Shown piece after piece: positions 8,738 through 18,975 of a stretch of 64,000 nt of DNA. Source of the stretch: JAABRU01 sp041390465 (GTDB lineage: Bacteria; Desulfobacterota; Desulfobacteria; Desulfobacterales; Desulfococcaceae); NCBI GenBank assembly GCA_041390465.1, contig JAWKPW010000004.1, forward strand, positions 1-64,000, written 5' to 3'. The notes under the pieces were generated by a model that did not search any database, was not told the origin of the DNA, and worked only from the letters and a program-made list of their open reading frames with translations. Position 1 is the first letter of the stretch; each line of letters starts with the position of its first letter. The position numbers and the translations under genes are program-made.

Positions 8738-9532
8738 TTAAAACAACTTCTCAATCCGACTGGATCTTTTGAAACTCACCCTGCTGACGCCTGACCAGGG
8801 CTCATAATAGACGTGGGCTTGGACGCCAAAAACAGAGCGTATGTTTTCCGGCGTCAGCACCTCCCCGGTTTCCCCGAAAGCCGCAATTCTGCCCTCTTTC
8901 ATCAGAATCAGCCGGTCACAGTATGCTGCCGCAAGATTGATATCCTGTATCACGGCTATCAGGGTTCTGCCCTTTTCCCTCACATCCTGTTTCACAATAT
9001 CCATCAGCGCAAGAATATGGCTCCTATCCAGATTGGATGTGGCCTCGTCGAGCATGAGCTGGGTGTGTCCTGTGTACGCCCGTACCACGAACAAGAAACC
9101 ACCGTTGGCGTTCTCCGCCGCTCTTCCGTAATAAAACGCTGGAAAAAGCAGCGGTTCCGGTGCGCGCCATAATCTCATCCACTGCGGCCAGATCTTTCGC
9201 ACAGGGAGCGGAAAACCGGGGAATGTGCGGATAGCGTCCCATGAGCACGATTTCCCGCGCGGTAAAGGGGAAATCAATATAAAAATTCTGGGGAACCAAA
9301 GCCATTTCCCGTGACAGTTCCCGGCGGGGATAGGCGGACAGCTTCCTGTTTTTGTAAAAAACAGTTCCGCTTTCCGGCCTGCGATGTCCATCGGCTATCA
9401 ATGAACGTGCTTTTGCCTGTCGTTGGTCCCCAGAATGCCGTAGAAAAACTCGGATCAAGGCAAAGGGAGAATCTCTTTCAGCACAGGCCGTTTTTCATAG
9501 GAAAAGGAAATGCGGTCAAGGGAAAAACTCAT
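8738..9532 (-). pseudogene. FecE/BtuD-type ABC transporter ATP-binding protein, frameshifted
   Basis: The gene reads from an ATG at 9532 (MSFSLDRISFSYEKRPVLKE) to the stop at 8738 and would give a protein of about 260 residues. Motifs survive in three frames: a damaged Walker A near 9420, the Q-loop segment ALVPQNFYIDFPFTAREIV, the signature KSGGERQR, Walker B LMLDEATSNLD, and a C-terminal stretch typical of iron-siderophore, haem or cobalamin importers. The frame changes near 9450, 9130 and 9050. The start overlaps the permease stop as ATGA, as in an intact operon. It is either a decayed gene or low-quality sequence. The substrate cannot be told. Confidence 0.8.
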
Positions 9533-10542
9533 GTGCGCATCGAAGCCCTTCCCATCTGCTTCTGCCGGAAGATATAGCAGAAAAAAGGCCCGCCGATAAG
9601 CGCTGTGAGCACACCGATGGGAATCTCATGGGGCAGGACTGCACGCGTTACGGTATCCGCGCAGAGCAGAAGGATGGCTCCGGCAAAGAGCGCGCAGGGA
9701 AGCAGGCGCCGGTTGTCCGGCCCGGTCAGGGAGCGCATCATATGCGGAACCAGCAGCCCCACAAAGCCGATAATGCCGGGCTCGATACGCATATAGCGGT
9801 AAGCAGTGAGGCCGCTATCAGCAGGATCAGGGTGGTGCGCCAGGTGTTCACGCTAGAGGATGGCTGTGCGGGTGCCGGTACCAGCAGGTTGAGATCCCAC
9901 GCAAAGAAAGAAAACCGCAAATCCGGCCAGAACCGAGATCAGGGACAGGCCCACATCTGCCCATGTGCGGGATGCAAAACTGCCCATGAGCCAGAAAATG
10001 ATGACAGCCACCTGCTCATCCGCGATGTATTTGAGAAAACTGATGCCCGCCGACAGAATGGAAGCCACAATGATGCCGGATAAAATCAGGTTGTTGGAAG
10101 AAATCCCACCGCCGGTTGAGGAAAGAAAGATCACAAACAGCAGGGTTGCTGCGGCTCCCGCGAAGGCAAAAAGCGGAATGGAAAACGCGCCGGCGGAACC
10201 GAGATTGAGAAGCAGGGCCACTGCCGCGCCAAATGCCGCTCCTGCGGACACGCCCAGCGTATAGGGATCAGCCAGGGGATTGAGCAGAATTCCCTGAAAC
10301 ACGCATCCGGAAAGAGCCAGCCCCCCGCCCCTGTCCGCGGCTGCTGAGAATCCGGGGCAGACGCTATCCGCGACCACCTAAGGCCAGACCTCGTCCATTC
10401 CCCTAAACAGATGATCCGCACGGCCAATTTTCGCGGCAGAGAATCCGCAAGCACATCTGCCGGAGAAATGGCAATATAGCCCGCTACCGGTGGAAACAAG
10501 GATGACCAGACACAGAAGCAGGCACAGGAGCAGCATCTGCAT
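9529..10542 (-). pseudogene. FecCD-family ABC transporter permease, frameshifted
   Basis: This is the membrane permease of an iron-chelate or vitamin B12-type importer. Family landmarks are GGLALSGCVFQGILLNPLADPYTLGVSAGAAFG, split here as GCVFQGILLNPLADPYTLG and the following helix; STGGGISSNNLILSGIIVAS; and the C-terminal segment EPGIIGFVGLLVPHMMRSL. A first frame from ATG at 10542 (MQMLLLCLLLCLVILVSTGS) gives the first helix. At least four indels are needed to join the pieces (near 10500, 10370, 9870 and 9790). It lies upstream of and overlaps the ATPase gene. The matching substrate-binding protein is not recognisable upstream. Confidence 0.8.
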
Positions 10543-10728
10543 TTTCCATCAAAGCTGCGGAATCAGACAGTCAGGGACTTCATCTGTTTGTCCCGCGAGG
10601 AGAAATTCCGGGCTGATTTTCCCTGCTGATCCGGATTGCGGATTGCATATGCTGTCCTTTGCTTATATGAATGATGGCTCGTTAAAATGATTTATGAAAA
10701 TGAATGTACCTGTTCATCCGCCCCACAA

Positions 10729-10760
10729 AGATTTGACAACTTTGGAACGTTGTCAAATCT
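10729..10760. repeat. Dispersed palindrome, copy 2
   Basis: This copy reads AGATTTGACAAC, a short centre, then GTTGTCAAATCT. It matches the copies at 8523-8555 and 10862-10891. Confidence 0.6.
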
Positions 10761-10788
10761 GGGTTATATTCTTTCCGTAAATCGCCTT

Positions 10789-10933
10789 ATACCGATGCAG
10801 ATTATATCAGATCAATGGCGAATTGCTATCATACCGGTTCGCCATTTAATTTGATGCAGTCAATTTGACAACTTTTGAAAAGTTGTCAAATCTAAAGTCT
10901 GAATTGCATTAAGAGTCAGCAGAGAATCGGTAT
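10789..10933. mobile_element. MITE-like element, about 145 bp
   Basis: The left end reads ATACCGATGC and the right end GAGAATCGGTAT, the same end type as the IS630-family element at 6481-7635 and the MITE at 6321-6450. It contains palindrome copy 3. No coding capacity is seen. The ends are less similar to each other than in the other elements, so confidence is moderate. Confidence 0.45.
10862..10891. repeat. Dispersed palindrome, copy 3
   Basis: The arms AATTTGACAACTT and AAGTTGTCAAAT flank a TTGA centre. This is the most symmetrical of the three copies and lies inside the MITE-like element at 10789-10933. Confidence 0.6.
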
Positions 10934-11127
10934 CAGACCGGTGGACAATGTTATTGTTTTCAGATTGTAAACAGGTTGGACAGAGATTGTTTCTCCGGAA
11001 TTTTTTATCACTGCCAAAGCAGAAATGCAAGAGCATACCAGAAATTTTTCCGCGAATTGCAAATTCAGCAGATCAGAAAAATCCTCCCTCCAATGGAAGA
11101 GTCAGGGCCGGATGAAAAATCAAGCAG

Positions 11128-12759
11128 TTATCCCCTCCTCCGGATCTCACATAAGACAGAGGGAATTGAGAAAATTTTCGATCTGCACGGGAATTCTCTC
11201 AGATCTGTCCCCGAACAGGTATCCTCCCAAAGAACACCGAATCTTGCCAGATACTTGCGCAGACGATCACATCGTGGAGGTTTCTTTTCCACTGGGAATG
11301 GGCAAGCCGTGCCTGCCTCAGACAGGGTTTTGGACTGCCTGCATATCAATTACTCCGGCCAGTTTATCGATCAAAAAGATCCAGTTCCTCTGCTTTTTCT
11401 CCCCCAATATTTCATGCGGAATATTTTTCTGCGTGCAATATCCCCATGTTCGCTGCAAATCGCGTGATTTCCTCTTCCTGGTATCCCGCGTGATGCGTCA
11501 CTCCTTCCGCGAGCGTTGCCATGGTGTGACAACCGCACTGAGATCCCGGAAATTGTACGCTGACTGCCTGTTCCGATTGTGCAAATGCTGAAAACGCTTT
11601 TTTGCATCACGGCTAAACTAGCCGCGTGCCGGTGCGTTCCGTGAACCGCTCCAGTTCATATTCCAGATTTGGGGCAATGTCTTCAGGACGCTCCCGCAGA
11701 CACAGCAGCCCGGAAAGTCCACAGATTGATCCGTGCCAGCAGATGCGGAATCTGCCGTTCACCTCATGGACAAATCCCGGTTGGTTCCGCAGATCAGTTG
11801 AAAATCACTTTCTGCGTCTCTGTCCGAACCCATTGGCAGAAATTTCTTTTCCTCCACAACGCAGCAGCATGGACTGCTCATCAGTTCCTGGTTCTCACTT
11901 CATCCGGGAACAACATTCCCCTGTCTACGCTGGCGCAGCGGGCCGGGACGATCCTGAAACCGGTGATAAAGATCTTTGTGGCGAACAAAGCTGACATAAC
12001 CGCATCTCCGCGCGGTGGCGCAGTTGGGTTCCACAAAATTGCCGGAGCACTGATGCCGGGTTTTTCAACTCATATATGCGCTGTGCCAGACGGGATTTGC
12101 CTGCGCCAGTCAGACTGTGAGCAGCATGGGATCACAGTGCAAAGCCACCTTTTTCAATGCGTTCCATCGGCGCGTTAAAAGCCGGATTCCGTGTTTCAAT
12201 GCCGGATTTCAGAAAGAAATATCCTCCCTTGCCTGCTGCTGAAAACGCATGGCTATCTGATCATATTTTGACGGGTCAAGATCAATAACTGCATAGGTGC
12301 CGGCCGTATCGCGGCTGTCACGGGGGCGGCGGACCGGTCTGGGTCGGCCTGGCGGCGGAAAATGGCGGGATTCTGTAAGCAGAAACATGCAGATCTGGGC
12401 CACTATGCGTGCCTGTGGTGATGTGAATCAGATGGTCCTCCAGATCCGGATCAAAGGGATAGGTTTTGGCAAAATCATGGAGCAGGCCGTAAACTTCCTC
12501 AAAATCCCAGGGATTACTGAGAAAAACCTCATGGGAAACCACTTTTGTTTTCCCGGCGAAACCTGTGCAATGTCAGCTGTATCCGTTCAAAATAGGCTGT
12601 AACTGTTCTGCCAAAAGCAGTTCCAGACAGTGAATCAGCAGATCCTCATGCTGGCACAGGGACAGGGTGGGACGCCATTTTTTCCCAACGTTTCGGGCTA
12701 TTTGCTTCCAAAATCCAGCACCGGAATAAACTTATTCCGATGACAACAAGGGGTTTCAC
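11128..12759 (-). pseudogene. rtcR: RtcR-type sigma54-dependent regulator, multiply frameshifted
   Basis: Pieces of RtcR, the activator of RNA-repair (rtcBA) operons, are spread over three frames in the right order. From a GTG at 12759 come KPLVVIGI and LCQHEDLL, then NPWDFEEVYGLLHDFAKTYP with FDPDLEDHLIHITTGTH, characteristic of the CARF-like N-terminal domain. AVIDLDPSKYDQIAMRF follows. The AAA+ part is recognisable as KKFLPMGSDRDAESDFQLI and then GTNRDL. The C-terminal DNA-binding part reads ICRQSKTLSEAG and DRLRKYLARFG. At least ten indels are needed, and the Walker A region around 12050-12200 is badly scrambled. It is divergent from the slipin gene, a frequent partner. Decay or poor sequence are both possible. 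Confidence 0.75.
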
Positions 12760-13665
12760 GAATTATCCTTCTCAAGATTTTATTACAAACCGGATTTTTC
12801 CAGAAAATCCGGTTTGTCAGTCACTAAAAACAAATTTTGCAGCAAATCGGATTTTCCAAAAATTCGAATATCATCTTATTTTTTATCTTGCAGTATAAAT
12901 TATTCAGCCACCTAATACTCAAGTTCTGTGAAATGCCCATTGGGAAACATCAACTTCAAATAATTTGAATATCAGGATGTTAAAAAAATATCTTTGCAAC
13001 AAATACTCTGGCGCGTTTTGCTTTGAATATCTGTGACTGAGCCTGGCCGGGCCATAAGGCGTACCGGTCGTCACCTGATGATCCGCTCCGGGCGTTCCCC
13101 AACGGGTTCCTGACAAAGGCAGGCAATCAGTCTGGCTCATCAGTTCAGGCACCGTACTGGGATACGGCTTTGCAGGTTCGACTCTGCTCCTGGGGAAACC
13201 GCCAGCAGAAAGCGGCACCATTGACCTGCAGAGCGGGTTTCTGCTGTCCGGTTCCCGGTTTCCGCGTTTCTGTCTGAAAGAATTTCAGGAAATTACCGGA
13301 AAGCAACGGCACGGAATCGGATAAAACAAAGCGCGGACACACGCCATGCAGCCGGGTGGATACCGTCAACTGTTCCGCATATCCCCGGACTGCGGAAAAA
13401 GAAACTTCCGGGAAGCCGTATTGCCTTGCTTTTGATCAATGTCAGAACACAGCTTCTAACCGGACTCAAACACCGCTCACGTCTCATGCGCCGGATAGCG
13501 AAATCGCTTTTCTGCGGGCGCTTTTAAAATTGTGAATTGTAAATTATGAATTATACAGATTATAACTTATTATTTTTTATATAATTTGCATATTTTTTTT
13601 GATCATTTACAATTCATAGCTTACAATTTACAATTCAAGATTCATCTTTAAAATAAGGAGGCACT
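12760..13665. other. Region between rtcR and slipin remnants
   Basis: This 900-base stretch starts with a hairpin (12786-12816) and an AT-rich part. From about 13010 to 13520 the composition looks coding, but no frame stays open and I recognise no protein on either strand. The last 120 bases are very AT-rich, with inverted ACAATTTACAATTC-like repeats before the slipin ribosome-binding site. RtcR systems normally have a sigma54 promoter here; I did not find a good GG-N10-GC site. Confidence 0.4.
12786..12816. terminator. Strong hairpin, terminator-like
   Basis: The arms CAAACCGGATTTT (12786-12798) and AAAATCCGGTTTG (12804-12816) form a 13-bp stem with a five-base loop. Almost the same hairpin occurs at 18353-18388, so this is also a dispersed repeat. 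It lies just upstream of the rtcR start, which is an odd place for a terminator of that gene. Confidence 0.45.
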
Positions 13666-14776
13666 ATGTTTGGTTTTGCTGTTCATCGAGGTGAAAGTAC
13701 TATTCTCATGAAAAAGATACTGCTGTTTCAGGATCGGGAATTTGAAAAAATTCTGGACACGGGAACCTGGTGGCTTTTCAGTCATCCTTTTGCAAAACCC
13801 GTGCGGATGTGGTGTCTCAGCGTGCGCCCTGGCTGGTTCATTCTGATCTGGATATGATTATCAGAAAAGATGCATTAAAGGATCAGGCACTTGTGCTGGA
13901 TTTGAAGGATTATGAACGTGCGCTGGTCTGGATTGACGGACGTTTTGCCAAAGTTCTGGGCGCGGGCCGGAAATATGCGCTGTGGACAAAATTCCGGGAA
14001 TCACAGTGGAAATCATTGGCGCGGGGAAGTGCTGTTTCTGCATAAAGATCAGCATCATATTCTGAAATCCGAAGGCATGGATCAGGAACTGAGCGCTGTG
14101 ACTGTGGATCAGGGACATGCGGGTGTCTGTTATAAAGACGGCGAATACTTCAAGACCCTGATTCCGGGACAGTATCTGTTCTGGAACACATGGGGCAGAT
14201 CGAAGTGCTGCATACAGATATGCGCAGAATTGTGCTGGATGTGTCCGGTCGGAATTTATGACACAAGGACAAGGTGACCACTCACGCATAAAAATGCCAC
14301 AACCTCTTACCGGGTGCGGGATGCGCGATCTGCGGAAACCTGTGAAGACAGTCGGCAGGCCGTTTACCGGGGAATTGTGGCTCTGCGTGCGGTTGTCGGT
14401 TCCTGTGATTTGGACAGGCTGCTGACAGAAAAAGAGGCAGTTGCTGCGGAACTGGAAAAAATAATCCTGGTTTCAGACCTGGTTTGGCGATGAAATGAAT
14501 TTCTGTCCGGTATCCGGGGATATTATCCTGCCCGGTGAAATGAAAATGCTGATGAACAAGGTCATTGAGGCACAGAAAGCCGCTGATGCCAACCTGATTA
14601 TGCGCCGGAGAAAGAACCTGGCCCATGCGCAGTCGAGCCCAACTCTCTAGCCAAATTCTGGAAAGCTCTTCTGATGCGGCTGCGGGAACTGGATATTCTG
14701 GAAAAAACTGGCCGTCAATGCAAACTGAATGTGGTTCTGGAAAGGACTGGCAGAACGGGTGGTGAATCTGATATAG
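13666..14776 (+). pseudogene. Slipin (SPFH/band 7) family protein, frameshifted
   Basis: The gene starts at MFGFAVHRGE with a strong AAGGAGG site and ends VVNLI at 14776, for about 370 residues. Ordered fragments match bacterial slipins: ILLFQDREFEKILDTGTWW, ADVVSQRAPWLVHSDLDMII, ALKDQALVLDLKDYERALVW, VDQGHAGVCYKDGEYFKTL, then ILPGEMKMLMNKVIEAQKAA and LRELDILEK. Slipins are membrane-associated scaffolds, and this subtype is often found next to rtcR and rtcBA, as here (divergent from rtcR). About eight indels separate the pieces while the amino-acid similarity stays high. That argues for sequence error or very recent decay. Confidence 0.78.
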
Positions 14777-15298
14777 GGTTTGCAAAAAGACAATCTGTAC
14801 AATTTTTCTGCCCCGGACATGAGGATTTTCAAAATCCTCAGCGTCCTCAAACGGTTATTTTTATGCAGAGGTGCAGAAATGAAACGCAGGCATTTTTTTG
14901 CATATATTTGGAGGAGTGCAGAACTGAAAGTTTGGCTGTGCATCTGTTTCCCCCAGATATTTGTTTCCCACAGATCTCTTTTTGCGAAATGCACTTTTCA
15001 ACCACGAATCTCCACGAATAAACACGAATGATGAAAATTCGTGAAAATTCGTGTTTATTCATCGGCTGAAACAATATCTGCTCCACAAAAAAGCCCTGAA
15101 AGATCATTTATTCTTCTCTGTGTTCTCTGTGGGAAACGCACCAGGTAAAAAAACGCTTGTATGTTTTTCAAAAACAGCATGTTAGGCAAATATGCCGGAA
15201 ATTTTCCGCTTTTAAGATATTTCTGTGAGATTTCGCAGTACTTTTTCTGAGAATATCGCAAAATTCCCCAAAATTTCTGCAAAGAAAGGATTTAAGAT
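14777..15298. other. Intergenic stretch with hairpin
   Basis: I find no gene. An inverted repeat GAATAAACACGAAT (15016-15029) and ATTCGTGTTTATTC (15047-15060) forms a hairpin within a cluster of ACGAAT units. The segment around 14920-14970 (GAAAGTTTGG, then GTTTCCC) resembles part of the repeat region near 18.28 kb. The final bases AAAGAAAGGATTTA serve as ribosome-binding site for the next gene. Confidence 0.4.
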
Positions 15299-16047
15299 AT
15301 GAAACTGGCTGTAGCGGCAAGGGCGGGAGTGGGAAAAACCACTTTCCGCATTGCTGATCCGTACCCCTGAATGCACGGGGAAAAAAAGTGCTGGCCATTG
15401 ATGCGGATCGGATGTAATCTGGCCGCAGCCTGGGCATTGCCAATGCGGATCCAGATTACTCCCATTGCCGAGATGGGCAGTTTTTGAGCGAATAAGAAGC
15501 CAGACCCGGAACCATAGGCGGATTTTTCAAACTCAATCCCCAGGTGGATGATCTGCCGGAAAAGCTCTCTGCCCGGCTGGAAAATATCAAACTTATGCGT
15601 CTGGGCGGTGTGAAAAAAGGCGGCGCGGGATGCATCTGCCCGGAAAGTGCGCTGCTGCGTGCTCTGGTCATGCACGTGGTGCTGCAGCGCGATGAGGTGG
15701 TGGTCATGGATATGGAAGCCGGGATCGAGCATCTTGGGCGCGGCACAGCCACAGCGGTGGATAAACTCATCGTGGTGGTGGAACCGGGCAGGAGAAGCAT
15801 TGACACGGCCGAGCATATCCGGCATCTGGCTTCCCAGATCGGACTGACCCGCATTGCGGTTGTGGGCAACAAAATCCGGGGACCCGCAGACGAGGAATTT
15901 CTGCGCAGACATCTGCATGATTTTGATTTTCTCGGATTCATGCCCTATGACAATCAGCTTATTGAGGCGGATCTCAGCAACTGTTCCCCTTATGACACCA
16001 TGTCCGCTGCCAAAAAAGCAGTGGAAGAAATGGCCGGAAAATTATAA
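15299..16047 (+). CDS. CooC/MinD-like P-loop ATPase (frameshifted 5' part)
   Basis: The encoded protein of about 250 residues belongs to the deviant-Walker ATPases that insert nickel into carbon monoxide dehydrogenase (CooC) or act as related maturation factors. The 5' part is broken into frames reading MKLAVAARAGVGKTT (the deviant P-loop), LAIDAD and GIGNA-like pieces. From 15544 the frame is clean: GCICPESALLRALVMHVVLQ, VVVMDMEAGIEHLGRGTA and the C-terminal GFMPYDNQLIEADL. About four indels lie between 15320 and 15500. It abuts the helicase gene. A link to CO dehydrogenase fits the Wood-Ljungdahl genes at 21-30 kb but is inference. Confidence 0.78.
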
Positions 16048-16053
16048 TTGCCT

Positions 16054-18165
16054 ATGCACAGAAACTATCATGCGGCAAAGCGCAGACCGGAAAAACGCAC
16101 CCCGTCCCGAATCCGTCCTGCGGCAGACCGGAAACTCAAACGGGTGTTTGACATGATCGGGGTTCCGGCTCCCACGCCGTTTGAACCGGATCTGTTTCAG
16201 ACAGAGGCTGTGTCTGTGATTGAAAAAGGGGACTGTCTGGTGACTGCCCCGACCGGTTCCGGGAAAACCTGGATCGCACTGGAAGCCATTGCCCGGATCA
16301 GAGAGAAAGGGGGAAAAGCCTGGTATGCCTCGCCCCTCAAAGCCCTGAGCAATTCCAAATATTTCGAATTTATTGAAAAATTCGGCGCGGCAAATGTGGG
16401 CATTCTCACCGGGGACAGAAAGGAAAATCCGGATGCGCCGGTCATTGTGGGAACCACGGAAATCCTGCGCAACCAGTTGTATGATGCCATGCACCGGGGA
16501 GAAAGCATTGCCACGGATTTTGTGATTCTGGATGAAGCGCATTTTCTCGGCGATGAGGAACGGGGCGTGGTGTGGGAGGAGATTCTTATCTATCTGCCCA
16601 CGCGCATTCCCATTCTCATGCTTTCCGCGACCATCGGCAATGCAGAACAGATCGCGGGATGGCTTTCGGTCATCCGCATGAATCCCTGCACAGTGGTTAC
16701 GGAAAGCAAAAGACCGGTTCCTCTGTACCCTCTGTTCATCCATCCCTCCGGAACCCTCTACCCTCTCCTGGCAGAGGAAAAAGGCGGGAAAAAGAAAAAG
16801 CTGCACAAACAGGTGGCCGAATATGTCAGCAGCGGACATCCCATGCAGTTCACCCGTCCGGGCAAACTCCCGCCTTTCGGGGATATTTTGCGGATTTTGC
16901 GCAAATACCAACTCCTTCCCGCAATTTTTTTCCTCAAATCCCGCGCGGACTGTGACCATGCTCTGGAGATGTGCACGCGCCATCCCATTCCCGAGGGCAG
17001 CCGGAAAGAGGAAATATCACAAAAAATTCAGCAATATACTGCACAGATTTCCCATCTGTCCGCGCATCGGCAGTTGCACCATCTGGAGCATCTGGCTGTT
17101 GGTGCGCATCACAGCGGACAGTTGCCCGCATGGAAACTGCTGATTGAAGAACTGATGACAGACGGCCTGCTGGATGCGGTTTTTGCCACCAGCACAGTCG
17201 CTGCAGGGGTGAATTTCCCTGCCCGCACGGTCGTGTTTCTCAATTCCGACAAATTCAACGGCACAGAGTTTCTTCCGCTGGGGCCTACGGAATTTCATCA
17301 GATGACCGGCAGAGCCGGGCGCCGGGGAATGGACAAAATCGGATTTGCCGCGGTCATGCCCGGAAAATACATGGACACCCGGCTGATTGCGGAGCTGGTG
17401 GGCGCGGAGCCTGCTGATGTTCTCAGCCAGATTCACATCAATTTCTCCATGACCCTGAACCTGCTCCTTTCCCATACCGCGCCGGAAATTGAAAACCTGC
17501 TCCTGCGCTCCTTTGCCGCGTGGCTGCTGCGTCATCAGATCAAAAAGAAGAAAAAGGCGGCAGACACGGAAAGCACTGCGCCCAGCGCGCTTTGGGCAGA
17601 TTTTCTCAGGCATTTTGATTTTCTCAAAGAAACCGGGTATGTGTCTGAGGACGGGCGGCTGACGGAAGACGGCATCTGGGCTTCCCAGCTTCGGGTGGAT
17701 CAGCCCCTGCTCATTGCCGAGGGATTCCGTCAGCAGATCTTTCCGGACAGCGATCCCGTGCTCCTGGCTGCCATCATTGCCTCTTTTGTCAATGATCGGG
17801 AGACGGATGAGCGCATCAGCAGTGAAATCATCCCCAATCCCCTGAAAAAAACCTTTGCCAAAATCATCAAAGGACTGCAGGATTTCAGAAATCTCATGGC
17901 AGAAAGGGGATTTGGCACGCATCCCCTGTACATGCGGCCTGCGCTGGCTGTGTATCTGTGGGCCACCGGGCTGCGTTCCTGGGAGGATGTGATTTATATC
18001 AGCAGCATCGCCGAGGGCGATCTGGCCATGCTGATTCTGCGCACTGCGGATCATCTTCGGCATATCATCTCGCTGAAAGAGGTTTTCCCCAAAGGCGCGC
18101 AGACCGCAGCAAAGGCAGTGGAACAGATTCTGCGGGACCCGGTGATTTCCGGGTATGAAGGATAG
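16054..18165 (+). CDS. Ski2-like DEAD/DEAH-box helicase
   Basis: This superfamily 2 helicase of about 703 residues has motif I APTGSGKTW, Ia SPLKALSNSK, motif II LDEAH, motif III LSATIG and, in the second RecA domain, AHHSGQLP and QMTGRAGRRG. These place it in the Ski2/Mtr4/Hel308-like group. The C-terminal third is helical and includes a lysine-rich linker (IKKKKKAAD). I prefer ATG 16054; a TTG two codons upstream is also in frame and directly follows the cooC-like stop. It is probably an RNA or DNA helicase in repair or RNA processing. The gene is intact, unlike its upstream neighbour. Confidence 0.88.
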   Translation: MHRNYHAAKRRPEKRTPSRIRPAADRKLKRVFDMIGVPAPTPFEPDLFQTEAVSVIEKGDCLVTAPTGSGKTWIALEAIARIREKGGKAWYASPLKALSNSKYFEFIEKFGAANVGILTGDRKENPDAPVIVGTTEILRNQLYDAMHRGESIATDFVILDEAHFLGDEERGVVWEEILIYLPTRIPILMLSATIGNAEQIAGWLSVIRMNPCTVVTESKRPVPLYPLFIHPSGTLYPLLAEEKGGKKKKLHKQVAEYVSSGHPMQFTRPGKLPPFGDILRILRKYQLLPAIFFLKSRADCDHALEMCTRHPIPEGSRKEEISQKIQQYTAQISHLSAHRQLHHLEHLAVGAHHSGQLPAWKLLIEELMTDGLLDAVFATSTVAAGVNFPARTVVFLNSDKFNGTEFLPLGPTEFHQMTGRAGRRGMDKIGFAAVMPGKYMDTRLIAELVGAEPADVLSQIHINFSMTLNLLLSHTAPEIENLLLRSFAAWLLRHQIKKKKKAADTESTAPSALWADFLRHFDFLKETGYVSEDGRLTEDGIWASQLRVDQPLLIAEGFRQQIFPDSDPVLLAAIIASFVNDRETDERISSEIIPNPLKKTFAKIIKGLQDFRNLMAERGFGTHPLYMRPALAVYLWATGLRSWEDVIYISSIAEGDLAMLILRTADHLRHIISLKEVFPKGAQTAAKAVEQILRDPVISGYEG

Positions 18166-18171
18166 GGATTG

Positions 18172-18282
18172 GGAACCGGAGGCCGGGGTACAAACGGAAA
18201 GTTTGGGAGTCAGTTTCAGGTGTCAGGTGTTCAGTGTCAGGTGTCAGGAACCGGAAGCCGGGGTACAAACGGAAAGTTTGGG
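18172..18282. repeat. 36-bp direct repeat pair with GTGTCAGGTGT tract between
   Basis: Two nearly identical 36-base copies lie at 18172-18207 and 18247-18282; both contain GGGGTACAAACGGAAAGTTT. Between them is a degenerate run of CAGGTGTCAGGTGTTCAGTG units. The inner CAAACGGAAAGTTTG is shared in reverse complement with the element at 6137-6257. Confidence 0.7.
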
Positions 18283-18352
18283 CGTGTATTTGTTTCCCAC
18301 AGAGATTTCTTGGTCTGAACACAGGCCCCCAATCAAAAGTCTTCAGGTATTC

Positions 18353-18388
18353 AAAAAAAACCGGATTTTTCAGAAAAATCCGGTTTTT
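18353..18388. terminator. Bidirectional rho-independent-type terminator
   Basis: The A-rich arm followed by CCGGATTTTT, a CAG loop, then AAAAATCCGGTTTTT forms a stable stem with a T-run on both strands. It lies 190 bases after the helicase stop and 260 bases before the Hpt gene. The same stem sequence occurs at 12786-12816. Confidence 0.65.
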
Positions 18389-18651
18389 CCGAAAATTCTG
18401 CCCCTCTGTGCCATCCGTGTTTTTTTTATCTCTGTGTCCTCTGCGGGAAACTCTGACCGGAGTGCCAAAAAATCGCTTTGCCCAATTTTTGCATTTCGGA
18501 AAACTGGGGAGATTCTCCGGACATTTCCCTGCCCTATGTTCTCCTCTGGACTTTTGTATGCAGAGATGGTATGAATATCAGATATATTTTTGAAGCCCGG
18601 TACAGCCCTGAAACAGATTTTTCGACACCAAGATCAAGGGAGAGAATTCGG

Positions 18652-18972
18652 ATGAGTGAAAAGAAAATCGTGGCGTATGTGGAAAGAGAGATGGAAGAAT
18701 TTATCCCCTTTTTTCTGGAAGAGAGCAAAGAGGAAGTCCGCCAGTTGGTGGATGCTCTGAAAAAAGGGGATTACAAGGCACTGAAAGATTTTGGTCACAA
18801 AATCAAAGGTTCTTCCGTAACCTGCAGTGAAGGCTTTCAGGAAATGAGCAATATCGGGACAGCCCTGGAAACTGCGGCCAAAGAAAAAAAGAACCTGAAT
18901 GAAATCAAGGAACTGGTCAGAGCATACATCAACTATGTAAACAATGTTGAAATCGTTTATGTGGACAAATGA
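18652..18972 (+). CDS. Hpt (histidine phosphotransfer) domain protein
   Basis: This 106-residue helical protein consists of one Hpt domain; the phosphoacceptor is His49 in DFGHKIKGSS. I start it at MSEKKIVAYV because a GGGAGAG site lies ten bases upstream and the longer open frame before it has no coding character. Hpt proteins shuttle phosphate between receiver domains in phosphorelays. It converges on the REC-DUF4388 gene with only three bases between the stop codons, so the two may work together. Confidence 0.88.
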   Translation: MSEKKIVAYVEREMEEFIPFFLEESKEEVRQLVDALKKGDYKALKDFGHKIKGSSVTCSEGFQEMSNIGTALETAAKEKKNLNEIKELVRAYINYVNNVEIVYVDK

Positions 18973-18975
18973 TGC

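Larger units (their letters stand above)
10543..11127. other. Non-coding stretch with palindromes and a MITE-like element
   Basis: I see no convincing gene here. A short open frame just before the permease (ending LAGQTDEVPDCLIPQL and overlapping the permease region) could be the last codons of a lost binding protein, but it is too short to identify. The stretch contains two palindrome copies and an element at 10789-10933 whose ends resemble the IS630 inverted repeats. Confidence 0.4.

Noticed and set aside
12998..13025. TGGCGCGTTTTGC considered as a sigma54 promoter for the slipin gene
   Set aside because: The spacing between GG and GC is eight, not ten bases, and it lies over 600 bases from the start.
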